Shown in pieces: positions 16,111 to 25,345 of a DNA stretch of 64,000 nucleotides; position 1 is the stretch's first letter; each line of letters begins with the position of its first letter. The position numbers and the translations under genes were made by a program. This stretch comes from Gemmatimonadota bacterium (GTDB taxonomy: Bacteria; JAAXHH01), in NCBI GenBank assembly GCA_026702745.1, contig JAPPBT010000079.1, forward strand, positions 1 to 64,000. Reading direction: 5' to 3'. The notes under the pieces were generated by a model. It worked only from the letters and a program-made list of their open reading frames with translations, was not told where the DNA came from and did no database searches.

Positions 16111-17315
16111 CGGCGATCACGCTGCCCGACCAGCGCGGACATTTCGGGATATTCGGCGGCCGCTACGTTCCGGAGACGCTGATGACGGCCCTGGACGAGC
16201 TGCTGGACGTCTACGAGGCGGCAAAAACAGATCCGGAATTCGAGGAGGAATTCCGTTACTACCTCCGGGACTACGTGGGCCGTCCGTCCCCCCTCTACTA
16301 CGCGGAGCGGTTGACGCAGACCCACGGCGGCGCGCGGATCTATCTCAAGCGGGAGGACCTGAACCACACGGGCGCCCACAAGATCAACAACACGATCGGC
16401 CAGATCCTGCTCACCCGGCGCATGAAGAAACCACGGGTCATCGCGGAGACCGGTGCGGGCCAGCACGGCGTGGCCACGGCCACCGTGGCCGCCCGCTTCG
16501 GCCTGGAATGCGATGTCTACATGGGTTCCGAGGACATGGAACGCCAGGCGCTGAACGTCTTCCGCATGCGCCTGATGGGCAGCCGGGTCATCGCCGTCGA
16601 CGCGGGCAGCCGCACGCTGAAGGACGCGCTGAACGAGGCCCTGCGGGACTGGGCGACCAACGTCCGCCATACCCATTACATCATCGGATCGGTGGCGGGG
16701 CCCCATCCCTTCCCCATGCTGGTGCGCGATTTCCAGTCGGTCATCGGCCGGGAAGCGCGGGAGCAGGTCCTGGAGAAAGAAGGGCGGCTTCCCGATGTGC
16801 TCGTCGCCTGTGTGGGGGGCGGCAGCAACGCCATCGGGCTCTTTCATCCCTTCCTCGGCGACGGCGTTCGCCTGGTCGGCGTGGAGGGCGCGGGACACGG
16901 GCTGGATACGGGGATGCACGCGGCGACGCTGGGCATCGGCACGCCAGGCGTCCTGCACGGCGCCATGAGTTATACCGGACAGGACGCGAACGGCCAGATC
17001 CAGGTCGCCCACTCCGTCTCCGCGGGACTCGACTATCCCGGTGTGGGACCCGAGCACAGTTACCTGAAGGATTCCGGCCGCGCGGAGTACGTGAGCGTGA
17101 CCGACGACGAGGCGCTGGAGGCCTTCGAACTGCTCTCCAGGGTCGAAGGCATCATACCCGCGCTCGAAAGCGCCCACGCCATCGCCCATATCGCCCGGAT
17201 CGCCCCGGAAATGGACCGGGAGGAGGTCATCGTCGCCGGGCTGTCGGGCCGCGGAGACAAGGACGTCGAGCAGGTGGACGGGTTGCTGGCCCGGCGCGAA
17301 GAGGACGCTGAATGA
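16107..17315 (+). CDS. trpB: tryptophan synthase beta chain
   Basis: Joins indole and serine to make tryptophan, using PLP. The 402-residue protein shows [10 protein letters not shown] near the N-terminus, the PLP lysine in [29 protein letters not shown], and the phosphate-binding [10 protein letters not shown]. It is the canonical TrpB1 type that works with TrpA. It sits in a chain of ATGA overlaps (aroQ-trpB-trpA). Confidence 0.97.
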   Translation: MTAITLPDQRGHFGIFGGRYVPETLMTALDELLDVYEAAKTDPEFEEEFRYYLRDYVGRPSPLYYAERLTQTHGGARIYLKREDLNHTGAHKINNTIGQILLTRRMKKPRVIAETGAGQHGVATATVAARFGLECDVYMGSEDMERQALNVFRMRLMGSRVIAVDAGSRTLKDALNEALRDWATNVRHTHYIIGSVAGPHPFPMLVRDFQSVIGREAREQVLEKEGRLPDVLVACVGGGSNAIGLFHPFLGDGVRLVGVEGAGHGLDTGMHAATLGIGTPGVLHGAMSYTGQDANGQIQVAHSVSAGLDYPGVGPEHSYLKDSGRAEYVSVTDDEALEAFELLSRVEGIIPALESAHAIAHIARIAPEMDREEVIVAGLSGRGDKDVEQVDGLLARREEDAE

Positions 17316-18133
17316 ACCGGATCGAAGAGACCTTCGCATCGCTGAAGTCCGCGGGCCGCACGGCGCTGATCCCCTACATCATGGCGGGGGACCCGGACCT
17401 GGAAACGACGGCCTCGCTGGTCGTTGAAGTGGATCGCCGCGGGGCCGACCTGGTGGAACTGGGCGTGCCCTTCTCCGATCCCATCGCCGACGGCCCCACG
17501 ATCCAGCGCGCCGCGTTGCGGGCCCTGGACCGGGGCACGACCCTGCGGGCCATCGTCGACACGGTAGCCTCGATCAGAAAGCAGTCCTCCATACCCATTG
17601 TCTTGATGACCTACTACAACCCGGTGCTCGCTTACGGGATTGGGGAATTCTGCCGGGATGCCGCCCGCGCGGGGGTGGACGGCCTGATCGTGCCCGATCT
17701 GCCGCCGGAGGAAGGGGCCGAACTGTCCGATGCCTGCCGGCGGCACGGCCTCACCGTCGTCTTCCTGGTGGCGCCCACGAGCACTACGCAGCGGATCGAA
17801 CTGGTGAACCGTCACTCCACGGGGTTCGTCTACTGCGTCTCCCTCACGGGCGTCACGGGCGCGCGGGGAGAGCTGGCGGACGGGGTGGACGCGTTCATGG
17901 CGCAGGTGCGGTCCCACACAGACCGGCCTCTCGGGCTGGGCTTCGGCATCTCGTCGCCGGAGCAGGCCGGAGAGGCCGCGCGACTGGCCGACGGGGTCAT
18001 CGTGGGCAGCGCCATCATCAACGTGATGGAAGCGCACGCCGGCAAGCCGGACATGCTCCGGTCCGTGGGCGAATACGTGGCTTCACTGAGGACGGGTATA
18101 GACCAGGGAACACCGGTGCCCGCACAGGGCTAG
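17312..18133 (+). CDS. trpA: tryptophan synthase alpha chain
   Basis: Cleaves indole-3-glycerol phosphate and passes indole to TrpB. The 273-residue barrel has the catalytic glutamate in [17 protein letters not shown], the second catalytic aspartate in DGLIVPDLP, and [10 protein letters not shown] at the phosphate site. It overlaps trpB by ATGA. A 186-base gap follows before aroH. Confidence 0.96.
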   Translation: MNRIEETFASLKSAGRTALIPYIMAGDPDLETTASLVVEVDRRGADLVELGVPFSDPIADGPTIQRAALRALDRGTTLRAIVDTVASIRKQSSIPIVLMTYYNPVLAYGIGEFCRDAARAGVDGLIVPDLPPEEGAELSDACRRHGLTVVFLVAPTSTTQRIELVNRHSTGFVYCVSLTGVTGARGELADGVDAFMAQVRSHTDRPLGLGFGISSPEQAGEAARLADGVIVGSAIINVMEAHAGKPDMLRSVGEYVASLRTGIDQGTPVPAQG

Positions 18134-18319
18134 TTTTGCGAATGGGGCCGGGCAGGTGCCTGCTCGCATGGAGCATTGGGATGGTACAGGCTTCACGTCA
18201 AAAGGGAGATGCGTGTGGGCGTCCAGGAGACCGGTCCGGTCTTCGCGGCGTCCACCTGTTTTACCCCGTTCCCGGTTTTTGCCGGGATAAATCGGGTACG
18301 CACCAACCCGGGAGGAACT
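18134..18319 (+). other. 186-base gap with a small hairpin, trpA to aroH
   Basis: This is the longest gap in the supra-operon. A short inverted repeat TCCCGG-tttttg-CCGGGA lies at about 18270-18287 without a T run, so it is not an intrinsic terminator. It could be a processing site or a pause signal. The aroH ribosome-binding site GGAGGAACT is at its end. I see no clear promoter. Confidence 0.4.
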
Positions 18320-18685
18320 ATGGTCCGAGGCGTTCGCGGCGCCATAACCGTTGAATCGAATACAGCGGAAGCCATTCGAAGCGCGGCCCATCGGCTGCTT
18401 ACGACGATTATGGACCGAAACGGCATCGAACTGGAACAGATCGCCAGCGTGGTTTTCTCCGTGACGAAGGATATCGACGCGGAATCGCCCGCTTATGGCG
18501 TGCGGCAGATGGGATTGGTCGCCGTTCCCCTGTTCAGTCTGCAGGAAATGGAGGTCCCGGGTTCGCTTGTCCGTTGCGTACGGGTACTGGTTCATATAAA
18601 CACCGACAAATCACAGGACGAAATACGGCATGTGTACCTGGACGGCGCCGTCGTGCTCCGGCCGGACATCGCCGGGAGGGAATGA
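18320..18685 (+). CDS. aroH: monofunctional AroH-class chorismate mutase
   Basis: Rearranges chorismate to prephenate, the branch to Phe and Tyr. The 121-residue protein begins MVRGVRGAITVESNT and has the AroH-type pattern (RGVRGAI, FSVTKDIDAESPA, HVYLDGAVVLRPD), not the helical AroQ fold. Start 18320 is fixed by GGAGGAACT just upstream; longer in-frame versions lack a binding site. It is followed after one base by the DAHP synthase gene. Confidence 0.93.
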   Translation: MVRGVRGAITVESNTAEAIRSAAHRLLTTIMDRNGIELEQIASVVFSVTKDIDAESPAYGVRQMGLVAVPLFSLQEMEVPGSLVRCVRVLVHINTDKSQDEIRHVYLDGAVVLRPDIAGRE

Positions 18686-18686
18686 A

Positions 18687-19703
18687 ATGGTCGTCGTAAT
18701 GAAACCGCAGGCCACGGAAGCACAGAAGGAACACGTCCGCGAGACGATCCGGGCCTTCAGATGCAAACCACGGGATATCCAGGGGGACGTGATCACCATC
18801 ATCTGTCTTATCGGCAATACGCTCAGTCTCGTTCCCGAACAGTTCGAGATCCTGGAGGGGGTGGACCGCGTTCAGCGCATCCAGCGGCCCTACAAGCTGG
18901 TGAGCCGGGAGGTGCAGCCGCACAAGACCCGTTTCAAGGTGGGCGACGTAATGATCGGCGGCGACGGCATCGCCATCATCGCCGGTCCCTGTTCCGTCGA
19001 ATCCTACGACCAGTTCCTGGAGGCGGCGCAGCACGCCCGATCCGCAGGGGCCCATATCATACGCGGCGGAGCCTTCAAGCCCAGGACCTCGCCCTACAGC
19101 TTCCAGGGGCTCGGTGAGGAGGGCCTGAAGATCATGGCCCGGGTCAGCGAGGAAACAGGCCTGCCGACCATCTCGGAAGTGATGGAGCCCGAGATGGAAC
19201 CCATGGTCTCGGAATACGTGGACATGCTGCAGATCGGCGCCCGGAACATGCAGAACTATCCGCTGCTGAACGTCGCGGGACGGAGCAGCAAGCCCGTCAT
19301 GCTCAAGCGGGGCATGTCCGCCACGCTCGAAGAGATGCTCCTGGCGGCCGAGTACATCCTGGCGGCGGGGAACCACAACGTCGTCCTGTGCGAAAGGGGC
19401 ATCCGGACTTTCGAGACCTGGACCCGGAACACCCTCGACATCTCCGCCGTACCGGTGCTGCAGAAATACACCCATCTGCCCGTGTTCATCGACCCGAGCC
19501 ACGGGACCGGCAACGCCGATTTCGTGGGGCCGGCCGCCCGGGCGGCCGTGGCGGTGGGCGCCGACGGGCTCATGATCGAGATGCATCCGACGCCGGAGCG
19601 CGCGCTGTCCGATGGGGACCAGTCCCTGACTCCGGAAGCGCTGACCTCCCTGATCCCGGAACTGCAGGCGGTCGCGACGGCCGTCAACCGGACCATCGGC
19701 TGA
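18687..19703 (+). CDS. aroF: DAHP synthase, type I beta with N-terminal ferredoxin-like domain
   Basis: Condenses PEP and erythrose 4-phosphate to start the shikimate pathway. The 338-residue protein has a small N-terminal domain (residues 1 to about 70, ending RVQRIQRPYKLVSRE). In this family such a domain mediates allosteric control. The catalytic barrel follows, with IIAGPCSVES, RGGAFKPRTSPYSFQG, IGARNMQN, and the metal ligands around LCERGIRTFE and FIDPSHGTG. Start 18687 follows GGGAGGGAATGAA. Confidence 0.95.
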   Translation: MVVVMKPQATEAQKEHVRETIRAFRCKPRDIQGDVITIICLIGNTLSLVPEQFEILEGVDRVQRIQRPYKLVSREVQPHKTRFKVGDVMIGGDGIAIIAGPCSVESYDQFLEAAQHARSAGAHIIRGGAFKPRTSPYSFQGLGEEGLKIMARVSEETGLPTISEVMEPEMEPMVSEYVDMLQIGARNMQNYPLLNVAGRSSKPVMLKRGMSATLEEMLLAAEYILAAGNHNVVLCERGIRTFETWTRNTLDISAVPVLQKYTHLPVFIDPSHGTGNADFVGPAARAAVAVGADGLMIEMHPTPERALSDGDQSLTPEALTSLIPELQAVATAVNRTIG

Positions 19704-19711
19704 GCTGGCCT

Positions 19712-20575
19712 ATGCGCATTACCATTATCGGCGTGGGACTGCTGGGCGGTTCCTTCGGCATGGCGGTCCGGAAGGCGGGGGCGGCGGAACGCGTCGCGGG
19801 CGTCGACCTGGACCGGGCCGTACTGGACCGGGCCCTGGAGCGCGGCGCCATCGACGCGGGATACCTTGAAACGGCCGAAGGGGCGGAAGGCGCCGACCTG
19901 GTCGTACTCGCCACGCCCGTGCGGTCTATCCTGGACATGGTGCCCCGCCTCGCGCCGCTCCTCGGTGAGGAGACCATCCTCCTGGACCTGGGCAGCACCA
20001 AGGAGGCCATCGTTTCCGCCATAGCCGGCGAGGCCGGCATCAGGCGGTACGTCGGCGGCCACCCCATGGCGGGTACCGAGCACACCGGCATCGACCACGC
20101 CGATGACGGGCTGTTCCAGGGCGCGACCTTCGCCCTGGTTCCGCCGCCCGCGGTGGATGTAGGCGCGCTCGACCTGCTCAGGGACCTGGTCCGCCGGATC
20201 GGGGCGCGTCCCGTCGTCATTCCCGCCGAGCGCCACGACCGGATCGTCTCCGTCACCAGCCACCTGCCCTACCTGTTGTCCGTGGTGCTGGCCCTTGCCG
20301 CGGAGCAAACGGCGCGCGAGGAAGAACGCCTGGGTGAGTTCGCCGCGTCGGGATTCCGGGACACGACCCGGCTGGCTGCGTCCACCGTGCGGGTGATGGC
20401 CGACATCTGCCTGACCAACGGACGGCCCCTGCTGCGCGGCATCGAGGACGCCAGGCGGTTGCTCGACGACCTGGCGGCGCAGATCGAGGAGGGGCGCGAA
20501 ACGGAACTGGTGGAGACGCTGACGAAGGCGAAGGATAGCAGGGCCGCGTTGCTGGGTGAAAGGAGGACCGATTGA
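19712..20575 (+). CDS. tyrA: prephenate dehydrogenase
   Basis: Oxidatively decarboxylates prephenate to 4-hydroxyphenylpyruvate for tyrosine. The 287-residue protein has a Rossmann start ITIIGVGLLGGSFGMAVR, VVLATPV, LLDLGSTKEAI, and the substrate-site GGHPMAGTEHTG, then a helical C-terminal part (SHLPYLLSVVLAL, SGFRDTTRLAAS). No ACT or chorismate-mutase domain is attached. The ATG at 19712 is 8 bases after the previous stop. It overlaps pheA by TTGA. Confidence 0.94.
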   Translation: MRITIIGVGLLGGSFGMAVRKAGAAERVAGVDLDRAVLDRALERGAIDAGYLETAEGAEGADLVVLATPVRSILDMVPRLAPLLGEETILLDLGSTKEAIVSAIAGEAGIRRYVGGHPMAGTEHTGIDHADDGLFQGATFALVPPPAVDVGALDLLRDLVRRIGARPVVIPAERHDRIVSVTSHLPYLLSVVLALAAEQTAREEERLGEFAASGFRDTTRLAASTVRVMADICLTNGRPLLRGIEDARRLLDDLAAQIEEGRETELVETLTKAKDSRAALLGERRTD

Positions 20576-21414
20576 AGAAGTACAGGACCGGCTTCCAGGG
20601 CGAGCTGGGAGCCTTCAGCGAAATGGCCGTGCTCGCCTATTTCGGAGACGGGGCCGAACCGGTACCCCACGGATGGTTCGACGACGTGTTCCGCGCCGTG
20701 GACGAGGGCAGCTGCGACTACGGCATGCTGCCGATCGAGAACACCCTGGCGGGCAGCATCCACGTCAACTACGACCTGATGCAGGAGCACGACCTGCAGA
20801 TCGTGGGCGAAATCGTGCTCCGCATCGTCCACAACCTGATGGCGAAACCGGGTGTCCGGCCGGAGGAGCTCCGCCGGGTCCAGTCCCATCCCAAGGCGCT
20901 TGAACAGTGCGTCCGGTTCTTCCGGGAGCATCCGTCGATGAAACCCGACACCGTGTACGATACGGGCGGGGCGGCCAAGATGCTCGGGGAGGGAGATGCC
21001 CGGGACGTCGGCGTCATCGCGAGCACGCGGGCCGCGGAGCGTTACGGACTCGAGATCCTGGAAAGCGGGATCGAGGACAACGTCCAGAACTATACGCGTT
21101 TCCTGGTCCTGGGCAAAGAGCCTGAACCACCGGAGGGCGAACGCCTGAAGACCTCCATCGTGTTCTCGGTGCCCCACGAACCCGGCATGCTGTTCAAGGC
21201 CATGAGCGTCTTCGCGCTGCGGGATATCTCCATCAACAAAATCGAATCGCGGCCCCTGGTCGGATCCCCCTGGGAGTACCTGTTCTACCTGGATTTCGAG
21301 GGTCACGCGGAGAGCCTGCTCTGCAGCCGGGCGCTCAACCATCTCCGGGAGATCGCGGCAAACTACAAGCTACTGGGCTCCTATGCCGAGGGCCGCATCG
21401 TGGACCGGGTTTGA
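20572..21414 (+). CDS. pheA: prephenate dehydratase with ACT domain
   Basis: Converts prephenate to phenylpyruvate. The 280-residue protein has the catalytic domain FQGELGAFSEMA, LPIENTLAGSIHVNYDL, and the conserved NYTRFLVL. A C-terminal ACT domain follows (KTSIVFSVPHEPGMLFKAM, then NKIESRPLVG), which in this family binds phenylalanine for feedback inhibition. There is no chorismate mutase domain; aroH supplies that step. The start is TTG at 20572, with AGGAGG five bases upstream and a TTGA overlap with tyrA. It ends the supra-operon, facing rqcH. Confidence 0.94.
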   Translation: MKKYRTGFQGELGAFSEMAVLAYFGDGAEPVPHGWFDDVFRAVDEGSCDYGMLPIENTLAGSIHVNYDLMQEHDLQIVGEIVLRIVHNLMAKPGVRPEELRRVQSHPKALEQCVRFFREHPSMKPDTVYDTGGAAKMLGEGDARDVGVIASTRAAERYGLEILESGIEDNVQNYTRFLVLGKEPEPPEGERLKTSIVFSVPHEPGMLFKAMSVFALRDISINKIESRPLVGSPWEYLFYLDFEGHAESLLCSRALNHLREIAANYKLLGSYAEGRIVDRV

Positions 21415-21433
21415 TGGGAGCGTGTCAACCCCG

Positions 21434-23233
21434 TCAGGACGTTTCCTGCGCGTCGGCTTGCCGGAGCGCCAGCCCGGGTTCGACGAAGAGCGTTTTTTCG
21501 CGGGTGAACACGACCTGCCCGGGGCTGCCGTTTTTCATTTTCCGGACGTAACGGCGCTCCGTGTAGTCCACCGGTACCGTGGTGGAACCGCGGCCCTTGC
21601 TGTACCAGGCCGCCAGGCAGGCCGCTTCGTGGAGGGTCTTCCTGCTCGGCATCTGGGTCTTGTCCTCCCGCCGCAGGATCACGTGGGAACCGCCGAGGTT
21701 CCGCGCGTGCAGCCAGATGTCGTCCGGCGCTGCCGATTTCGTCAGCGCTTCGTTCTCCCGGCTGTTGCGGCCGACGAGCAGCAGGTGTCCACTGGAGGTG
21801 AGGTACCTCCTCGGATGGATGTCCTGCCCGGCCTTCTTGCGCGGCCGTTTCGAAGCGCCGGTTTTCGAAGTGCCGGTTTCGCGGGGCGCCTTGACCAGGT
21901 CCAATCTGATGCAGGCTCTGTAAACCTCCTCCAACCTCTCTTCATCGGCGTCGCATCCCAGCTTCGCGCGGATGCCCGTGACTTCTTCCAGGCGTTTCCG
22001 TGCCCGGGCGATGCGTTGGGCCACCGCCTTCCGGCCATCCCGGGCCTTGCGGGCCTGGCGGAAGTACCACCGGGCGTTCTCCGCCGGCGACAGGCCGGGC
22101 TTCATGGGAATAGCGACTTCCTCCCGGCCACTGCTGAAGTAGTCTTCGACCACGGCTTCCGCCGCCCCCGATTTGAGCCGGGCCAGGTGAGAGGTGATCA
22201 GCTCGCCGTACCGGCGGTATTCCTCTTCCTGCTCCACGTCAATCAGGTCCTGACCCAGGTTCTCCGCCAGGCGTTCAAGGCGCCGGGTCTCATCGCGCAA
22301 GGCCCGCTGCACGTTCTGCAGCCGTTGCCTGAACGCTTCTTCGGCCATCCGTTCTTCGTAGAAACTTTCCACCGCGACGCTGACGGATTCGTGGCGTTCC
22401 ACCTGCACCTCGGGCAGGGAATGGACCGGGACCGCGGAAAGGATGCGGGCCCGCCCGTCCTCCGATCTTCCGATGCAGGGCGTCCAGTCCCGTGCCCTGA
22501 CGCGGTGGACAAGCTCCTCCAGGCTCCGCCCGGTCCGCGCGATGCGGTCCTCCATGTCCGTGCCCTCAAAACCCGTCGCGTCCGAAAGGCCCGCACGGGC
22601 GAGGACCTCCCGGGCCATATCCCGGGACAGGCCCGCAAACGTGGCGGTTATATGACGCGCCAGTTCCTCCGGCGTCTCCAGGCGGTCCGCCCCGGCCATG
22701 CAATCCGTCCCGGACAGCCGTTCGACCGTGGCTTCGTCGAGGGGTGTCTTCTTCATCGGCGGTGGGAACGCGTAGGGCTCGCCGGGAACCAGCGTCCTAT
22801 CCGTGCCCCGGATGCGGCGGAGGGTCTCCAGGATAACCTGTTCCGGGTCGGAGAGGAAGACCATGACGCCCCGGTTCCCGATGAGCTCGGCGATCAGGCG
22901 GTACCGGCCGGATCCCGGAGAAGGCCGGCCCCGGCAATGGAGTTGCACCACCCGTTCGAAGGGGGCTACGTCGACCTTTTCCAGCACACCGGGGATGAGA
23001 TGGTCCCGCAACACGGCGAGCAGCGCGGACGACGCTGCGCCCTTCTTCGCGGCATCCGACAGATGAACCCGGGAGAAACCCGGCTGCACGGAAAGAGACA
23101 GCACGCGCCTGCCCGTGCTCATCTTCAGGACGAGGCCGATTTCCATGGGTGCGTACTGTTCGACGGCCACAATACGCGCCCCCTCAAGCTCCCCGCATTC
23201 GTCTTTCACGGCCTGCAACACCAGGGCGTCCAT
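21434..23233 (-). CDS. rqcH: RqcH (NFACT family) ribosome quality-control protein
   Basis: NEMF/Rqc2/RqcH proteins bind stalled 50S subunits and recruit tRNA-Ala to add alanine tails to stuck nascent chains. The 599-residue protein has the NFACT-N domain from MDALVLQAVKDE, an FERVV at the place of the conserved Asp-Arg pair (Glu instead of Asp), a long coiled-coil middle (about residues 290-420), and the NFACT-R part IWLHARNLGGSHVILR. Start 23233 is chosen for family alignment and an upstream GGAG. The longer in-frame ORF reaches into an 11-bp repeat region and is unlikely to be translated. Confidence 0.9.
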   Translation of the reverse strand: MDALVLQAVKDECGELEGARIVAVEQYAPMEIGLVLKMSTGRRVLSLSVQPGFSRVHLSDAAKKGAASSALLAVLRDHLIPGVLEKVDVAPFERVVQLHCRGRPSPGSGRYRLIAELIGNRGVMVFLSDPEQVILETLRRIRGTDRTLVPGEPYAFPPPMKKTPLDEATVERLSGTDCMAGADRLETPEELARHITATFAGLSRDMAREVLARAGLSDATGFEGTDMEDRIARTGRSLEELVHRVRARDWTPCIGRSEDGRARILSAVPVHSLPEVQVERHESVSVAVESFYEERMAEEAFRQRLQNVQRALRDETRRLERLAENLGQDLIDVEQEEEYRRYGELITSHLARLKSGAAEAVVEDYFSSGREEVAIPMKPGLSPAENARWYFRQARKARDGRKAVAQRIARARKRLEEVTGIRAKLGCDADEERLEEVYRACIRLDLVKAPRETGTSKTGASKRPRKKAGQDIHPRRYLTSSGHLLLVGRNSRENEALTKSAAPDDIWLHARNLGGSHVILRREDKTQMPSRKTLHEAACLAAWYSKGRGSTTVPVDYTERRYVRKMKNGSPGQVVFTREKTLFVEPGLALRQADAQETS

Positions 23234-23369
23234 GACGGCTCCATCCTGATTCCGGTTCCGGTGCGATCTTTGTTCGATGACGTTCCACGCCGGCGGGACC
23301 ACCGCGTTCCGCCTTTTGCTTAATATAACGGGACCGGCTACGTCATGGGTGATGATTCTTCTTTTCGGC

Positions 23370-23457
23370 CTGCCCGTGGCGTGCCCGGAGCGTACCCGGA
23401 GCGTACCCGGAGCGTAACCGTGGCGTGCCCGGAGCCTGCCCGGGGCGTGCCCGAAAT
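23370..23457. repeat. 11-bp tandem repeat, eight copies
   Basis: Eight contiguous 11-bp units resemble gtgcccggagc, the closest ones being gtgcccggagc and gtacccggagc and the last one gtgcccgaaat. The unit is not a multiple of 3 and the tract lies between two divergent genes. It is noncoding in my reading. Confidence 0.93.
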
Positions 23458-23493
23458 GGGCGGGAACGCCGCCGGACGGCCACCAATATGTTA

Positions 23494-23522
23494 TTGACAA
23501 ATCGCCGTTTAGCGTGTATTTT
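23494..23522 (+). promoter_or_regulatory. sigma70-type promoter of the yicC-gmk-rpoZ run
   Basis: Perfect TTGACA (23494-23499), 17-base spacer, TATTTT (23517-23522, four of six matches). The predicted start is about 40 bases before the yicC ATG. This is the only good promoter before a 16.6 kb co-directional run of genes. Confidence 0.8.
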
Positions 23523-23567
23523 CATGTTTCTTGGAAACAGGCGGTAACGGGGATTCAGGGGCTTTGA

Positions 23568-24446
23568 ATGATATGCAGCATGACTGGATACGGCGCCGGG
23601 GAATCCGACCTCGCCGACGTCCGCACCGTCGTCGAACTGCGTTCGGTTAACGGCCGGTTCTGCGACATCGCGGTACGGCTGCCGAAGTCTCTGGGTTCGC
23701 TGGAAGGACGCGTGCGCGCGTACGTGCAGGACCACGTGACGCGGGGCAACGTCTCAGTGTCCATCCGGTGCGACGATGGAGAAACCAACGCCCACGGGAT
23801 CAGGATCGACGCGGAGGCGGGAAGGAAGTACTGCGACGCGCTGAGGCGGCTCAAGGACGAGCTCGGCGTATCGGGCGAGGTCTCGCTGGAAATGGTCGCC
23901 GCCTACCCGGGCCTGGTTACGCCAGAAGCCGACGAAGTCGACCCGGCCGAGCGCTGGGCGGGAATCGAGGCCGCCCTGGAGCGCGCCCTCGCCGCCTTCA
24001 AGGACATGAAGCGGAACGAGGGGAAGGCGCTCGAAATTGATCTGCGCGGCAGGATACAGGCCATACAGGCCCTGCTGCGGTCGATCGAGGACCGGGCGCC
24101 GGACCGGGTGGCCGAATTCCGGGCACGCCTGCGCCATCGGATCGAAGGCCTGCTCGACGACGGACCGGTCGACCCGCAGCGCGTGGCCATGGAGATCACC
24201 CTGTTCGCGGAGCGCAGCGACGTGACCGAGGAATGCGTCCGCATGAACGCCCATTGCGGCGCCTTCCTGGAAGCGCTGGGGGACGACGGGAGTCCGGGCA
24301 GGCGCCTCAACTTCCTCATCCAGGAGATGAACCGGGAGATCAATACCATCGGATCCAAGGGCAACGATACGGAAATCAGCCATTCCGTCATCCAGGCCAA
24401 GGAAGAATTGGAGAAGGTCCGCGAACAGGTGCAGAACATTGAGTGA
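23568..24446 (+). CDS. yicC: YicC/YloC family endoribonuclease
   Basis: The 292-residue protein starts with the family signature MICSMTGYGAGES and VELRSVNGRFCDIAVRLP. It ends with the highly conserved RLNFLIQEMNREINTIGSKG and IQAKEELEKVREQVQNIE. Members of this family have been described as endoribonucleases affecting RNA turnover. Its 3' end lies in a 30-bp duplication that also contains the gmk start. Confidence 0.93.
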   Translation: MICSMTGYGAGESDLADVRTVVELRSVNGRFCDIAVRLPKSLGSLEGRVRAYVQDHVTRGNVSVSIRCDDGETNAHGIRIDAEAGRKYCDALRRLKDELGVSGEVSLEMVAAYPGLVTPEADEVDPAERWAGIEAALERALAAFKDMKRNEGKALEIDLRGRIQAIQALLRSIEDRAPDRVAEFRARLRHRIEGLLDDGPVDPQRVAMEITLFAERSDVTEECVRMNAHCGAFLEALGDDGSPGRRLNFLIQEMNREINTIGSKGNDTEISHSVIQAKEELEKVREQVQNIE

Positions 24447-24493
24447 TTCCGTCGCGCCCGGCCGCACATTGAGTGATTCCGTCGCGCCCGGCC
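24437..24493. repeat. 30-bp tandem duplication across yicC stop and gmk start
   Basis: The block cattgagtgattccgtcgcg, continuing cccggcc, occurs at 24437 and again at 24467. It contains the last yicC codons and stop plus a possible TTG start of gmk, so both are duplicated in frame. The gmk N-terminus therefore carries the repeat SDSVAPG twice. Confidence 0.95.
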
Positions 24494-25092
24494 AAACGGA
24501 GGCAAAGGGGTTCTGCCTGGTCCTCTCCGCACCGTCGGGTACGGGAAAGACCACGATCGGCGAGTTGCTGACGACCGGTGACCCGGCCATCGTCCGGTCC
24601 GTATCCATGACGACCCGGATGAAGCGGCCGAACGAGCGGGAAGGGATCGATTACCAGTTTGTCAGCGCGGATGAATTCAAGGAGAAGATACGTCAGGGCG
24701 ACTTTCTCGAATGGGCGGAAGTTTACGACGGGGTGCTGTACGGTACCCCACGGGACGCCGTCGAGCAAATCATCCGGTCCGGGGGCGTGGCCCTGCTGGT
24801 CATTGACGTCCAGGGCGGAGGGGCCGTCAAGGCCATTTTCCCGGAGGCCGTTCTCGTCTTCCTCATTCCGCCATCCCTGGACAGCCTGGCGCGGCGGTTG
24901 AAACAGCGAGGCCTGGAAACGGACGATCAGATCCGCAAGCGACTGGAAAAGGCGCGCACCGAGATGAAGTACCTGCCCGCGTATGACTACGGGGTCGACA
25001 ATGAAGACGGCAAGCAGCAGTCCACCGTTGACGCCATTCGGGGGATCATAGCCGCCGAACGGCGTCGCATCAGCCGATGGGAGCAGCCATGA
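24439..25092 (+). CDS. gmk: guanylate kinase
   Basis: Phosphorylates GMP to GDP. It shows the P-loop SAPSGTGKTT, the GMP-binding SVSMTTRMKRPNEREGIDY, and the GK-type GTPRDAVEQII and LVIDVQGGGAVK. The start is uncertain: no ATG precedes the core, and two equivalent TTG codons (24439 and 24469) lie in the 30-bp duplication. The longer form has 217 residues. It overlaps yicC by 8 bases from the first TTG and overlaps rpoZ by ATGA. The yicC-gmk-rpoZ-coaBC order is common in bacteria. Confidence 0.93.
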   Translation: MSDSVAPGRTLSDSVAPGQTEAKGFCLVLSAPSGTGKTTIGELLTTGDPAIVRSVSMTTRMKRPNEREGIDYQFVSADEFKEKIRQGDFLEWAEVYDGVLYGTPRDAVEQIIRSGGVALLVIDVQGGGAVKAIFPEAVLVFLIPPSLDSLARRLKQRGLETDDQIRKRLEKARTEMKYLPAYDYGVDNEDGKQQSTVDAIRGIIAAERRRISRWEQP

Positions 25093-25331
25093 ACGCCACG
25101 AAAACCACACAGTACATTTCCCAGGAGCGCATGAGGGACGTCGCCGACAACATCTACGAGGCCGTCATGGTGACGGCCATGGAGGCACGGAGAATCAACC
25201 TCCATAACAAGATGCTGGGCACGCAGGACGACCGCGCCGAGAAAGTGACGACCCAGGCGCTGGACCGGTTGCTCGGTGACGAGTTGAACTACGACTACCA
25301 GCCGGCCGAGGAAGACGAGGCCGTGGAGTAA
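25089..25331 (+). CDS. rpoZ: RNA polymerase omega subunit
   Basis: The 80-residue protein matches the omega pattern in its middle, with NIYEAVMVTAMEARRINLH followed by AEKVTTQALDRLLGDEL, and ends in an acidic tail. Omega helps assemble beta' into RNA polymerase. The start ATG overlaps the gmk stop, and its position between gmk and coaBC is the usual one, which supports the call for such a short gene. Confidence 0.85.
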   Translation: MNATKTTQYISQERMRDVADNIYEAVMVTAMEARRINLHNKMLGTQDDRAEKVTTQALDRLLGDELNYDYQPAEEDEAVE

Positions 25332-25345
25332 GGCAGGAGCTTTCG

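Larger units (their letters stand above)
23234..23567. other. divergent intergenic region between rqcH and yicC
   Basis: These 334 bases hold, in order, the rqcH upstream region, an 11-bp tandem repeat (23370-23457) and the yicC promoter (23494-23522). A TTATATTA at 23321-23328 could be a -10 element for rqcH, but no matching -35 is visible. No other gene is seen. Confidence 0.6.

Noticed and set aside
18270-18287. Terminator between trpA and aroH
   Set aside because: The CCCGG/CCGGG hairpin is short and lacks a following T run.
23234-23500. 89-residue extension of RqcH through the 11-bp repeat
   Set aside because: The extension is repeat-coded, crosses the yicC promoter region, and the family N-terminus begins at 23233.
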